From the NCBI GenBank assembly GCA_049642385.1, contig JBAROU010000248.1, positions 1 to 14,093 of the forward strand: DNA of 14,093 nucleotides, written 5' to 3'. The translations under genes were made by a program, and so were the position numbers. This DNA comes from JBAROU01 sp049642385. GTDB lineage: Bacteria; Chloroflexota; Dehalococcoidia; DSTF01; RBG-16-68-14. Every line of letters begins with the position of its first letter. Within the stretch, counting starts at the first letter, position 1. Positions 1 to 6,660 of the stretch are shown in pieces. A model generated the notes under the pieces. That model had not been told where the DNA came from. It did no database searches and worked only from the letters and a program-made list of their open reading frames with translations.

Positions 1-195
1 GTTGCGGTTGTAGGCCCACCAGAAGAGCGAGCGGTCCGGGTGCGGCTCGTCCTTGTAGAACGGGCCGATCAGGCGCGCCGGCGAACCACCGGGCGGCTCG
101 ACGCTGATCACGTCAGCGCCCAGGTCGCCCAGGATCTGTCCGCAGAGCAGCCCGCGCTCGTTCGTCAGATCGAGGACGCGATAGGGGCTAAGCAT
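1..195 (-). CDS. CaiB/BaiF family CoA-transferase, N-terminal part (truncated by window edge)
   Basis: Reading the minus strand from the ATG at 195 gives 65 codons open to the window edge. The protein begins MLSPYRVLDLTNERG and continues with GQILGDLGADVISVEPPGG, then a segment ending FFWAYNRN. This is the signature N-terminus of family III CoA-transferases (CaiB/BaiF), which move CoA between carboxylic acids. The catalytic Asp normally lies further in and is outside the window. The start fits the family because the RVLDLT strand comes immediately after it. No convincing ribosome-binding site precedes it, so translation may depend on coupling to the aldolase gene, whose stop is 16 bp upstream. 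Position makes it the last visible gene of the dehydrogenase-kinase-aldolase operon. It could activate an acid product of that pathway or be an unrelated passenger; the substrate cannot be inferred. Confidence 0.88.
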   Translation of the reverse strand, partial: MLSPYRVLDLTNERGLLCGQILGDLGADVISVEPPGGSPARLIGPFYKDEPHPDRSLFWWAYNRN

Positions 196-211
196 GGCAG
201 GGGAGTGGGCG

Positions 212-877
212 CTAGTCGTCCGTCGGGAGGCCGTGCTGCATGCGGTAGAACTTGATCTCGATGTCGACGATGTTCTGTGGCAGCGTCTGCACCTCGCCAA
301 GCTGGCGCGCGAGCGTGTAGATGCGCGCTACGCGCTCCACCATCGCGACGACGTTCACCACCTCGTCCAGCGTGCGGCCAACGCCCAACACGCCGTGGCT
401 GCGTAGGAGCACCGCTTGGCGCAGGCCGAGCGCTTCGACCGCTTTGCGCCCGAGGTCCTCGCTGGCCGACATGCCCCACTCGGCGACGCGCACGCCGCCG
501 CCTAACGCAACGACCTGCTCGTCGAGCAGCGGCGGGATGTCCAGGCCGGCCACCGCGAGCGCGCTCGCGTACACTGAGTGGGAGTGGATCGCTGCGCCGA
601 CGTCGGCCCGCGCGCGGTAGGCTGCCAGGTGCGTCGCCTTTTCGCTCGACGGCCTCCCGTCACCGTCGATCACATTGCCTTCGAGGTCGATAACCAGCAC
701 CTGTTCCGGGCGCAGGAGACGGTAGGGCACCTGGCTCGGCGTGATCGCGATCAGCTCTCGGCCGTCCTCTGACGGTAGGCGGACGCTGACGTTGCCGCTC
801 GCCTCGGCGACGAGGTCTTGCGCCTCGAGGCGCAGGCAGGCTTCCTGGATTGATCGGCGGACTTCGTCCAAGCTCAT
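212..877 (-). CDS. Class II aldolase/adducin family protein (L-fuculose-phosphate aldolase type)
   Basis: The 221-residue protein has the normal length and motifs of zinc-dependent class II sugar-phosphate aldolases such as FucA, AraD-type epimerases and relatives. Visible features are the N-terminal SGNVSVR phosphate-binding stretch (residues 27-33), PSSEK with the likely catalytic Glu79, the zinc ligands His98 and His100 in the HSHSVYA motif, and the third ligand His161 in RSHGVLG. The family cleaves phosphorylated sugars or sugar acids to dihydroxyacetone phosphate plus an aldehyde, or decarboxylates or epimerises related substrates. The ATG overlaps the kinase stop as ATGA, and GGGAGAG sits about 5 bases upstream (883-889), which supports this start and translational coupling. 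A kinase directly upstream suggests that this enzyme acts on the phosphorylated product. The substrate is unknown; L-fuculose-1-phosphate is only one possibility, since no isomerase is present. Confidence 0.92.
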   Translation of the reverse strand: MSLDEVRRSIQEACLRLEAQDLVAEASGNVSVRLPSEDGRELIAITPSQVPYRLLRPEQVLVIDLEGNVIDGDGRPSSEKATHLAAYRARADVGAAIHSHSVYASALAVAGLDIPPLLDEQVVALGGGVRVAEWGMSASEDLGRKAVEALGLRQAVLLRSHGVLGVGRTLDEVVNVVAMVERVARIYTLARQLGEVQTLPQNIVDIEIKFYRMQHGLPTDD

Positions 878-2373
878 GGCAGCTCTCCCATCGTATCGTC
901 GAGTCGTTTGCCGAGGTGACGCCAGCGCTCGTAAGAGCGCGCGTACGTGTCGTTGTGTGCGGGGTCGGGCTCGATGCGCCTAACGGTCGCGCGGAGGGCG
1001 TCCTCGGGGAGGCCAACGGCGCGTGCGGCGAGGATCGCCGCGCCTAGGCCTGTCACGTCGACTTGCTCTGCTACCTCGATCGGGCGGCCGAGCACGTCGG
1101 CTAGGATGCGCGGGAACGCGGCTGTGCGCGTCATGCCACCACCCACGGCGATGCGCACTGCGCGCTGGCCGGATACTTCCTCGGCCTGCTCGATGTTGCC
1201 GCGCTGGGTGAACGCCACGTTCTCGAGCGCCGCCCGCAACAGCTCCGCGCGACCAACCGTGCCGACCGCGAGCGGGGTGTTCATCAGGACGCCGCCCAGG
1301 TGCAGTCCCATCGCTTTGGCGTTCATCACGCCCATGCCGAGCAGCGCCAGCACGTCGCCTGAGCCGGGCGGCGCTTGCCCCACCAGCGAGGCCGCTTCGG
1401 CCAGCGTATCGTCGTCGCTACGGCCGAGCAATGTCTCGCACCACCAGTGCCACATACTGCCGGCGTCGGCGGCGCTGCTTTCGACGACCCAGCGGTCGGG
1501 CAGGACATGCAGATCGACCCAGGTGCGGCGCTCGACGTCGAAGCGCGGCCCGGCGGTCACCTGTTGCACAGGGCAGCTCCAGCCCGCCGCGATGCCCATC
1601 TCGCCCGGCTGTTCTACGCCCATACCGACGAGCGCGCATTGGGAGTCGCCGCCGGCGATAGTGACGGGCGTACCCGGTGCCAGGCCTGTGTCGTCCGCAG
1701 CGCGCTGCGTAATGACGCCAACGACCTCGGTAGGCGAGACCAGGCGCGGCATGAGCGCTTCCGGCACGTCAAGCTTCTGAAGCAGCGCCGCGTCGCGCTC
1801 GCGATTCGTCGCATCGAGCAGGCCGCAGTCGGCGGCGAGTGAGCGCTCTGAGGCGATTTCGCCGGTGAGCTTGTACGCCACCCAGTCGCCGAGTGTGAGG
1901 ACGGACGCCGCATTGTCGAACGCCGCCGTACCGTGCTTGTGCAGCCACTGGAGTCGAGCGGGGGCGAGCAGCAGCGACGGCAACTTGCCTGTCGAGGCGT
2001 AGATGCGCTCGGCTATGCGGGCGTCGATCGCAAATCCCTCTGCGACCGCGCGCGCGTCGGTGTTCGGGCCGGCGTAGAGTGACCGCCCGTTGGCGTCGAG
2101 CACCAGCACGGCCAGGCGCTGGCTCGTCACGCCTATTGCTGCGATGTCGCTGCCGGAGAGACCGGCATCGGCCAGCCCGCGGCTGGTTACGTCGCAGAGC
2201 GTGGCCCAGAAGACCTCTGGGTCGAACGAACGGGCGAATGGGCCCGCGTCGGGTGGCGTCTGGTAGCACCAGCCGCGCCGCGCGACGGCAACGATGCCCG
2301 TGCCAGGCCGCGCGACGATGCAGCGCGCGCCGCTCGTGCCCGCATCGAGCGCGACGATGTGCTCAGCGGCCAC
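874..2373 (-). CDS. FGGY-family carbohydrate kinase
   Basis: This 499-residue protein has the standard FGGY kinase length and two-domain layout. The N-terminal ATPase motif is DAGTSGAR (Asp10 onward). The conserved GGDSQCALVGMG segment carries the likely catalytic base Asp243. The C-terminal nucleotide-binding motif GGGMTRTAAFPRILADVLGR (411-430) is followed by GLGAAILAA (442-450). FGGY kinases phosphorylate sugars, polyols or related carbonyl compounds (xylulose, fuculose, glycerol, autoinducer-2); substrate choice cannot be read from these motifs. Translation starts at GTG 2373, which places Asp10 at the family-typical distance from the start. The gene overlaps the end of the dehydrogenase gene by 11 bp and ends in the ATGA overlap with the aldolase, so the three are one transcription unit. 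The likely role is phosphorylation of the substrate or intermediate before cleavage by the downstream aldolase. Confidence 0.93.
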   Translation of the reverse strand: MAAEHIVALDAGTSGARCIVARPGTGIVAVARRGWCYQTPPDAGPFARSFDPEVFWATLCDVTSRGLADAGLSGSDIAAIGVTSQRLAVLVLDANGRSLYAGPNTDARAVAEGFAIDARIAERIYASTGKLPSLLLAPARLQWLHKHGTAAFDNAASVLTLGDWVAYKLTGEIASERSLAADCGLLDATNRERDAALLQKLDVPEALMPRLVSPTEVVGVITQRAADDTGLAPGTPVTIAGGDSQCALVGMGVEQPGEMGIAAGWSCPVQQVTAGPRFDVERRTWVDLHVLPDRWVVESSAADAGSMWHWWCETLLGRSDDDTLAEAASLVGQAPPGSGDVLALLGMGVMNAKAMGLHLGGVLMNTPLAVGTVGRAELLRAALENVAFTQRGNIEQAEEVSGQRAVRIAVGGGMTRTAAFPRILADVLGRPIEVAEQVDVTGLGAAILAARAVGLPEDALRATVRRIEPDPAHNDTYARSYERWRHLGKRLDDTMGELP

Positions 2374-3370
2374 GCGACCCCGCCGTCAGTGCGTCCGGAT
2401 TGGCGATGCGGCGTGGCCTGCCGCCGCGCAAGAAGCGCTCTATATCTTCGGTGATCATGCGCGACTGGCGCACGATCGTCTCTCTCGTCGCGCCGCCGAT
2501 GTGGGGCGTCAGGATTACGTTGGCGAGCCCGCGAAACGGGCTGTCCGCCGCCATGAAGTGCCCGCGGAAGACGTCGAGCGCCGCGCCGGCGATCCGCCGC
2601 TCGCGCAAGCGCGCGGCGAGGGCGTCGTCGTCGAACAAGTTGTTCGCGCCGACGCTGACGATGTACGCGCTCGGCTGCATCAGGTCGAGCGCGTCGCCAT
2701 CCAGCATCTTCTCCGTCTCCGGCGTCAGTGCCGTGTGCAATGTGAGGAAGTCGGCGCGGCGCAGGAGGCTCTCGAACGATACCAACCGCGCGCCGATCGC
2801 CTGCGCCCTGCGCGGCGACGCGTACGGGTCGTGCGCGATGACGCGCGCGCCCAGGCAGCGCGCCCGCTTCGCCGTCTCGCGGCCGATGCCGCCGAACCCC
2901 AAAATACCGACGACGCTGCTCGCCAGCTCGCGGCCGCGAAAGCCGATGTAGGCGTCGTAGGGGTTGTCCCAGCGGCCGTCGACAGTGAAGGCGTGAGCGG
3001 CGGGGATGTGGCGCGCGAGCGCGAGCATCAGGCCGATGGTCAGCTCGGCGACCGCGACGGCGTTGCGGCCGGGGGCGTTGATTACCGGCACGCGGTGCTT
3101 CGTCGCGGCCTCCAGGTCGATCAGATTGAGGCCGTTGCGTACGCAGCCGGCCAGCTTCAGGCTCCCTACCGCGAAGGCGCTCTCTCGCAGGAAGTCCGCT
3201 TCGACGACGACGAGGTTCACGCGCTCGTCGCGCAACCGGTCGGCCAGCGCGTCCGGGTTCTGGACGCGCCGAGTCTCCGTCCAGGGTTCGTAGGTGACGG
3301 GGCCATGCTGGCGCAGGCGGTCCAGGTATTCGTCAGTGAAAGGGGCTAGGATCAGGGCCTTGGCGTTCAC
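2363..3370 (-). CDS. D-isomer specific 2-hydroxyacid dehydrogenase-like protein with substituted catalytic residues
   Basis: The 335-residue protein has the full fold of the D-2-hydroxyacid/phosphoglycerate dehydrogenase family. The NAD-binding glycine motif GFGGIG is at 158-163, with Asp181 at the end of the second strand (AHDPY), which favours NAD over NADP. PGRNAVAVAELTIGLMLAL (100-118) and TPHIGGAT (288-295), holding the catalytic His290, are also conserved. However, the substrate-binding Arg usually found in the N-T-A-R-G segment aligns with Ala242 (VSVGANNLFDDDAL), and the Glu of the D-V-F-x-x-E-P segment aligns with His271 (DVFRGHF). The start is GTG at 3370, with GGGAGA six bases upstream. 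It is the first gene of the operon and overlaps the kinase by 11 bp. It may act on an unusual substrate, have altered chemistry, or be a non-reducing relative; calling it SerA would be unsafe. Confidence 0.87.
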   Translation of the reverse strand: MNAKALILAPFTDEYLDRLRQHGPVTYEPWTETRRVQNPDALADRLRDERVNLVVVEADFLRESAFAVGSLKLAGCVRNGLNLIDLEAATKHRVPVINAPGRNAVAVAELTIGLMLALARHIPAAHAFTVDGRWDNPYDAYIGFRGRELASSVVGILGFGGIGRETAKRARCLGARVIAHDPYASPRRAQAIGARLVSFESLLRRADFLTLHTALTPETEKMLDGDALDLMQPSAYIVSVGANNLFDDDALAARLRERRIAGAALDVFRGHFMAADSPFRGLANVILTPHIGGATRETIVRQSRMITEDIERFLRGGRPRRIANPDALTAGSRGR

Positions 3371-3409
3371 CCGATGTCTCCCAACAAGCTGGCTATGCGA
3401 ATGGGGCGG

Positions 3410-3425
3410 TTGTCACCTCGGACAA
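3410..3425. promoter_or_regulatory. Candidate operator palindrome TTGTC-N6-GACAA
   Basis: An inverted repeat with 5 bp perfect arms (3410-3414 and 3421-3425) and a 6 bp centre lies directly downstream of the -10 and across the predicted start site of the minus-strand operon. A repressor bound here would block initiation, as is common for LacI-, GntR- or DeoR-type regulators of sugar operons. No regulator gene is in the window, so the binding protein is unknown. Five-base arms can occur by chance; the case rests on the position. Confidence 0.4.
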
Positions 3426-3453
3426 GCGTAGTGACTCCGTATCGCCCTGTCAA
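3425..3453 (-). promoter_or_regulatory. Sigma70-type promoter of the dehydrogenase-kinase-aldolase operon
   Basis: On the minus strand there is a perfect -35 TTGACA (plus-strand 3448-3453), a 17 bp spacer, and TACGCT (3425-3430) as the -10, matching five of six bases of TATAAT except for the fourth and fifth positions being C and G (four of six strictly). Transcription would start near 3418, giving a leader of about 48 bases before the GTG at 3370. This is a prediction from sequence alone; the spacing and the perfect -35 make it the best promoter in the window. Confidence 0.65.
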
Positions 3454-3486
3454 TCGGTGGGCTGTGCGCTTGATGTGATCAGGTGG

Positions 3487-3515
3487 TTGGGCGTAAGCGC
3501 CTTTGGTGGTAGGCT
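3487..3515 (+). promoter_or_regulatory. Possible promoter of the HAD-OtsB-GH65 operon
   Basis: TTGGGC (3487-3492) and TAGGCT (3510-3515) are separated by 17 bp and lie just upstream of the plus-strand operon. Transcription would begin about 3522-3523, leaving only a 6-7 base leader before the ATG at 3529. The boxes are weak matches to consensus. An alternative pair, TTGATG (3470-3475) and TAAGCG (3494-3499), has an 18 bp spacer. Some promoter must lie in 3454-3528 if the genes form an operon. Confidence 0.35.
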
Positions 3516-3528
3516 CCTTGTAGGGAGT

Positions 3529-4302
3529 ATGGCTCACAGTTCGAAGCCCACCACGGGCCAGGCAGTGACGATCTCTAAGCAGGACTTCGACGCCGTCATC
3601 TTCGATATGGACGGCGTGGTCACCGACACCGCGAGCGTACACGCGGCCGCCTGGAAGCAGCTCTTCGACGACTACCTGCGGGAGCGCGACGGCGCCGCCT
3701 ACACCCCATTCGATGCCGATCAAGACTACCGCCGCTACGTCGACGGCAAGCCCCGCTACGACGGCGTGGCGATGTTCCTCGAGTCGCGCGGTATCTCCAT
3801 TCCCTACGGCGACCCGAACGACCCGCCCGAGCAGGAAACGGCCTGCGGCCTGGGCAATCGCAAGAACGGCTATTTCACGCAACGGCTGGAGGAGCAAGGC
3901 GTCCAGGCGTTTCCCTCCACCGTGGCGCTCATCGAACAGCTGCGCGCGGCCAGCGTGAAAACGGCGATCTTCTCGGCGAGCAAGAACTGCGAAGCCGTTC
4001 TGCGCGCCGGCGGTGTGCGCGATCTCTTCGAGGTGAAAGTCGATGGCGTCGAGGCGGAGGAACGCGGCTTGGCCGGTAAGCCCGACCCGGCCGTCCTGCT
4101 GGAGGCGGCGCGCCGCTTGGGCGTGAGCCCCGACCGTTCCGTTATCGTCGAGGACGCCATCGCAGGAGTGCAGGCGGGCCGGGCGGGCGGCTTCGCGCTT
4201 GTCATCGGGGTCAATCGATCGGACGAACCGGGGGTGCTCACAGCAAACGGGGCGACTGTCGAAGTCACCGATTTAGCAGCGGTCAGCTTTGCCGATCATT
4301 AG
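3529..4302 (+). CDS. HAD-superfamily hydrolase, beta-phosphoglucomutase-like
   Basis: The 257-residue protein from ATG 3529 carries all HAD motifs: the nucleophile Asp26 and acid/base Asp28 in DMDGVVTD, Ser149 in IFSAS, Lys184 in GKPDP, and the metal-binding Glu208-Asp209 in VEDAIAGVQAG. The helical cap with YVDGKPRYDG (70-79) is the type found in beta-phosphoglucomutases and in mycobacterial Rv3400-like proteins. Beta-phosphoglucomutase converts beta-glucose-1-phosphate, the product of inverting GH65 phosphorylases, to glucose-6-phosphate, which fits the GH65 gene two genes downstream. The start is uncertain. AGGGAG (3522-3527) is only one base from the ATG, so translation may be near-leaderless, and a GTG at 3565 would also retain the catalytic core. 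The stop is followed at once by the OtsB ribosome-binding site. Confidence 0.88.
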   Translation: MAHSSKPTTGQAVTISKQDFDAVIFDMDGVVTDTASVHAAAWKQLFDDYLRERDGAAYTPFDADQDYRRYVDGKPRYDGVAMFLESRGISIPYGDPNDPPEQETACGLGNRKNGYFTQRLEEQGVQAFPSTVALIEQLRAASVKTAIFSASKNCEAVLRAGGVRDLFEVKVDGVEAEERGLAGKPDPAVLLEAARRLGVSPDRSVIVEDAIAGVQAGRAGGFALVIGVNRSDEPGVLTANGATVEVTDLAAVSFADH

Positions 4303-4308
4303 GTGATC
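4301..4308 (+). promoter_or_regulatory. Ribosome-binding site deciding the OtsB start
   Basis: AGGTGATC directly precedes the ATG at 4309. It matches the usual complement of the 16S rRNA 3' end (GGAGGTGATC) over eight bases, in a register that puts the ATG at a normal distance from the GGAGG core. This favours ATG 4309 over the in-frame GTG at 4303, which would lie inside the site. It also overlaps the HAD stop codon (4300-4302), indicating coupled translation. Confidence 0.55.
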
Positions 4309-5109
4309 ATGGGAGACTCTACCGGTGCCTTGCCCTCAGCCATCGGCAGCTTCGACGAGATTCGGCGCCAGATGGCCGGCAAGTGCATCGCTGTGTTCCT
4401 CGACTACGATGGCACCCTGACGCCCATCGTGGCCCACCCTGATCTGGCGATTCTCTCGGACGATATGCGCGCCGTCGTACGCGACCTCGCCGGCCGCTGT
4501 ACCGTCGCCGTTGTCTCGGGCCGCGACCTCCAGGACGTGCGCGGGCACGTCGAGATCGACGCGCTGTACTACGCGGGAAGCCACGGTTTCGACCTCGCGG
4601 GGCCAGACGGCTTGAGCATCGAGCACGAGATTGGGCGCGAGTTCCTCGGCGAACTGGACGCAGCGGAGAAGCAGCTTACGCGGCAGCTCGCGTCGATCCA
4701 GGGCGCTTGGGCGGAGCGCAAGCGCTACGCCATCGCCGTCCACTACCGTCAGGTTGCGGACGCGGACGTTCCGACGATCGAGCATGAAGTTGATGCGATT
4801 GTGGACGCGCGCGGGAGCCTGCGGAAGACCGGCGGCAAGAAGGTCTTCGAGGTGCGCCCGCGGGTCGACTGGCATAAGGGGAAGGCGGTGCGCTGGCTGC
4901 TCGAGACGCTCAATCTCGGGGGTTCAGGAACGCTACCCATCTACATCGGCGATGACGTTACCGATGAAGACGCCTTCGAGGCGCTACGAATGGACGGTCT
5001 GGGCGTTGTTGTTATGGAAGAGCCGCGGCCCACCGCCGCCCGATACTCGCTCAGGGACACCGACGAGGTCGGGCGCTTCCTGGGCATGCTCGACTCGGAG
5101 CTGGCGTAG
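4309..5109 (+). CDS. otsB: Trehalose-6-phosphate phosphatase
   Basis: The protein is 266 residues from ATG 4309, typical for bacterial OtsB. It dephosphorylates trehalose-6-phosphate to trehalose in the cytoplasm. Motifs present are FLDYDGTLTPI with Asp32 (nucleophile) and Asp34, VVSGRD (69-73), GSHGFDL (90-96) in the family-typical place, the lysine-bearing KTGGKKVFEVRP segment (173-184) leading to DWHKGKA, and the metal-binding IGDDVTDEDAF (213-223). It stands between a beta-phosphoglucomutase-like gene and a GH65 gene, the order of domains in mycobacterial OtsB1 (Rv2006). No trehalose-6-phosphate synthase (OtsA) is in the window, so the substrate must come from elsewhere. Its stop TAG abuts the next ATG with no gap. 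Confidence 0.93.
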   Translation: MGDSTGALPSAIGSFDEIRRQMAGKCIAVFLDYDGTLTPIVAHPDLAILSDDMRAVVRDLAGRCTVAVVSGRDLQDVRGHVEIDALYYAGSHGFDLAGPDGLSIEHEIGREFLGELDAAEKQLTRQLASIQGAWAERKRYAIAVHYRQVADADVPTIEHEVDAIVDARGSLRKTGGKKVFEVRPRVDWHKGKAVRWLLETLNLGGSGTLPIYIGDDVTDEDAFEALRMDGLGVVVMEEPRPTAARYSLRDTDEVGRFLGMLDSELA

Positions 5110-6660
5110 ATGTTGAAGAACGGCTGGTCGTTCGTTTACGAGGGTTTCGACCCGGATCAGGAGAAGCTGCGCGAAGCGCTCTGCACGTTGGGCAACGGCG
5201 CGTTCGCTACGCGCGGCGCTGCGCCGGAGACCGAGGCCGACGACACGCATTACCCTGGCACCTACCTGGCGGGTGGTTACAACCGTCTTGCGACGGAGAT
5301 CAACGGCAACGTCGTCGAGAACGAAGACCTGGTCAACATGCCAAACTGGTTGCCGCTTACCTTCCGCATCGAAGGCGGTGAGTGGTTCGACCTGCGACAG
5401 GTCGATATCCTCTCATACCGGCAGGAGCTCGATATCAAGGGCGGCGTGCTGCTACGCGCGATCCGCTTTCGCGATAAGGCTGGCCACGAGACGTCGCTCA
5501 CCAGCCGGCGCTTCGTTCACATGGCGCAACCGCATCTGGCCGGGCTGGAGACCATACTTACGCCCGTGAATTGGTCCGGACGGCTTGAGATACGTTCCGC
5601 GCTCGACGGTCGCGTCGAGAATGACGGCGTCGAACGTTACCGGCGTCTGGCCAAGAAGCACATCGAGCCGCTCGAGACGGGCACCGTCGGCGACAACGGA
5701 ATCTGGCTCAAGGTGCGCACGAATCAGTCGCGCATTGAGGTGGCCGAAGCCGCGCGCACGCAGGTCTCTATCGATGGCGCGCGCATCGCTCCGCAGCGTA
5801 CGGTGCTTCAGGAAGATGGTTACATCGCCGACGACCTGGCGGTAGACGTGCGCGAAGGCGGTCACGTGCGCATCGAGAAGATCGTCGCGCTGCATTCGTC
5901 CAAGGATCGCCCGACCTCCGAATGTGGCCTCGCGGCGCGCCAGGCGATCGAACGCGCGTCTGACTTCGACGAGCTGATCGAGAGCCACGCGCTCGCGTGG
6001 GAGCACCTGTGGCTTCGCTGCAACATCGATGTTATCGAGGGCGAACGGACGGAGCTGATCCTGCGCCTCCACATCTTTCATCTGCTCCAAACGGCCTCAC
6101 CGAACACGATCGACCGCGACGTAAGCGTGCCTGCGCGCGGCTGGACTGGCGAAGCGTATCGCGGCCACATCTTCTGGGACGAGCTCTTCATCTTCCCGTT
6201 CCTCAACCTGCGCATGCCTGAGATCACGCGATCGCTGCTGCTGTACCGCTACCGAAGGTTGAACGAAGCGCGCCGGAACGCCAGCGAGGCAGGCTATCGC
6301 GGCGCAATGTACCCCTGGCAGTGCAGCAGCGACGGCCGTGAAGAGAGCCAGAAGTTGCACCTGAACCCGCGCTCTGGCCACTGGGTACCCGATAACAGCC
6401 AGCGCCAGCGCCACATCAACGTGGCGATCGCGTGGAACATCTGGCAATACTACCAGGTGACTGGCGACACGGCGTTCATGCACAGCTACGGCGCTGAGAT
6501 GTTTCTCGAGATCGCGCGCTTCTGGTCGAGCATCTCGCACCACAACGAAGCGCTCGATCGCTACGAAATCTTGGGCGTGATGGGCCCGGATGAGTATCAC
6601 GACGGTTACCCGGACGCGGCGCACCCGGGGGGGTGGACAACAACGCGTACACAAACGTGA
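5110..6660 (+). CDS. Glycoside hydrolase family 65 protein, N-terminal and catalytic part (frame change at the 3' end)
   Basis: This 516-codon ORF begins with ATG directly after the OtsB stop; GGAG (5097-5100) is nine bases upstream. Residues 1 to about 270 form the beta-sandwich domain of GH65 enzymes (LGNGAFATRG, GTYLAGGYNR, NMPNWLPLTFRIEGG). The start of the (alpha/alpha)6 barrel follows, with TGEAYRGHIFWDELFIFPF (Phe355-Trp356-Asp357) and MGPDEYHDGYPD, which holds Glu495, the position of the family general acid. GH65 enzymes phosphorolyse or hydrolyse alpha-glucosides such as trehalose, kojibiose and maltose. After His505-Pro506 the frame enters a run of seven Gs, and the native frame then reads an unrelated WTTTRTQT tail and stops. 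The remainder of the family sequence continues in the -1 frame from 6633. Together the parts give about 800 residues, the usual family length. Confidence 0.9.
   Translation: MLKNGWSFVYEGFDPDQEKLREALCTLGNGAFATRGAAPETEADDTHYPGTYLAGGYNRLATEINGNVVENEDLVNMPNWLPLTFRIEGGEWFDLRQVDILSYRQELDIKGGVLLRAIRFRDKAGHETSLTSRRFVHMAQPHLAGLETILTPVNWSGRLEIRSALDGRVENDGVERYRRLAKKHIEPLETGTVGDNGIWLKVRTNQSRIEVAEAARTQVSIDGARIAPQRTVLQEDGYIADDLAVDVREGGHVRIEKIVALHSSKDRPTSECGLAARQAIERASDFDELIESHALAWEHLWLRCNIDVIEGERTELILRLHIFHLLQTASPNTIDRDVSVPARGWTGEAYRGHIFWDELFIFPFLNLRMPEITRSLLLYRYRRLNEARRNASEAGYRGAMYPWQCSSDGREESQKLHLNPRSGHWVPDNSQRQRHINVAIAWNIWQYYQVTGDTAFMHSYGAEMFLEIARFWSSISHHNEALDRYEILGVMGPDEYHDGYPDAAHPGGWTTTRTQT
6627..6633 (+). 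other. G7 run at the GH65 frame change; in-phase -1 slippery heptamer
   Basis: Seven consecutive Gs span 6627-6633. In the upstream frame the codons are CCG (6625), GGG (6628), GGG (6631), which makes this a G GGG GGG heptamer in the X-XXY-YYZ phase required for a -1 ribosomal slip. The next codon after a slip is GTG 6633, giving H-P-G-G-V-D-N-N-A-Y-T-N, the expected family sequence. One missing G in the assembly, a true mutation, or slippage (ribosomal or transcriptional) would all explain it. A homopolymer sequencing error is the simplest explanation. Confidence 0.7.

Noticed and set aside
2294..3349. 351-codon plus-strand ORF opposite the dehydrogenase gene
   Set aside because: It is antisense to a protein with clear family motifs, is rich in Arg, Ala and Val as expected from GC-rich shadow frames, and shows no recognisable domain.
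3457..3528. N-terminal extension of the HAD protein to a GTG at 3457
   Set aside because: The extra 24 residues are not family-like and would cross the region of the plus-strand promoter boxes. ATG 3529 gives the normal distance to the DxD motif.
4303..4308. GTG at 4303 as the OtsB start
   Set aside because: It lies inside the AGGTGATC ribosome-binding match, which instead places ATG 4309 at a suitable distance.
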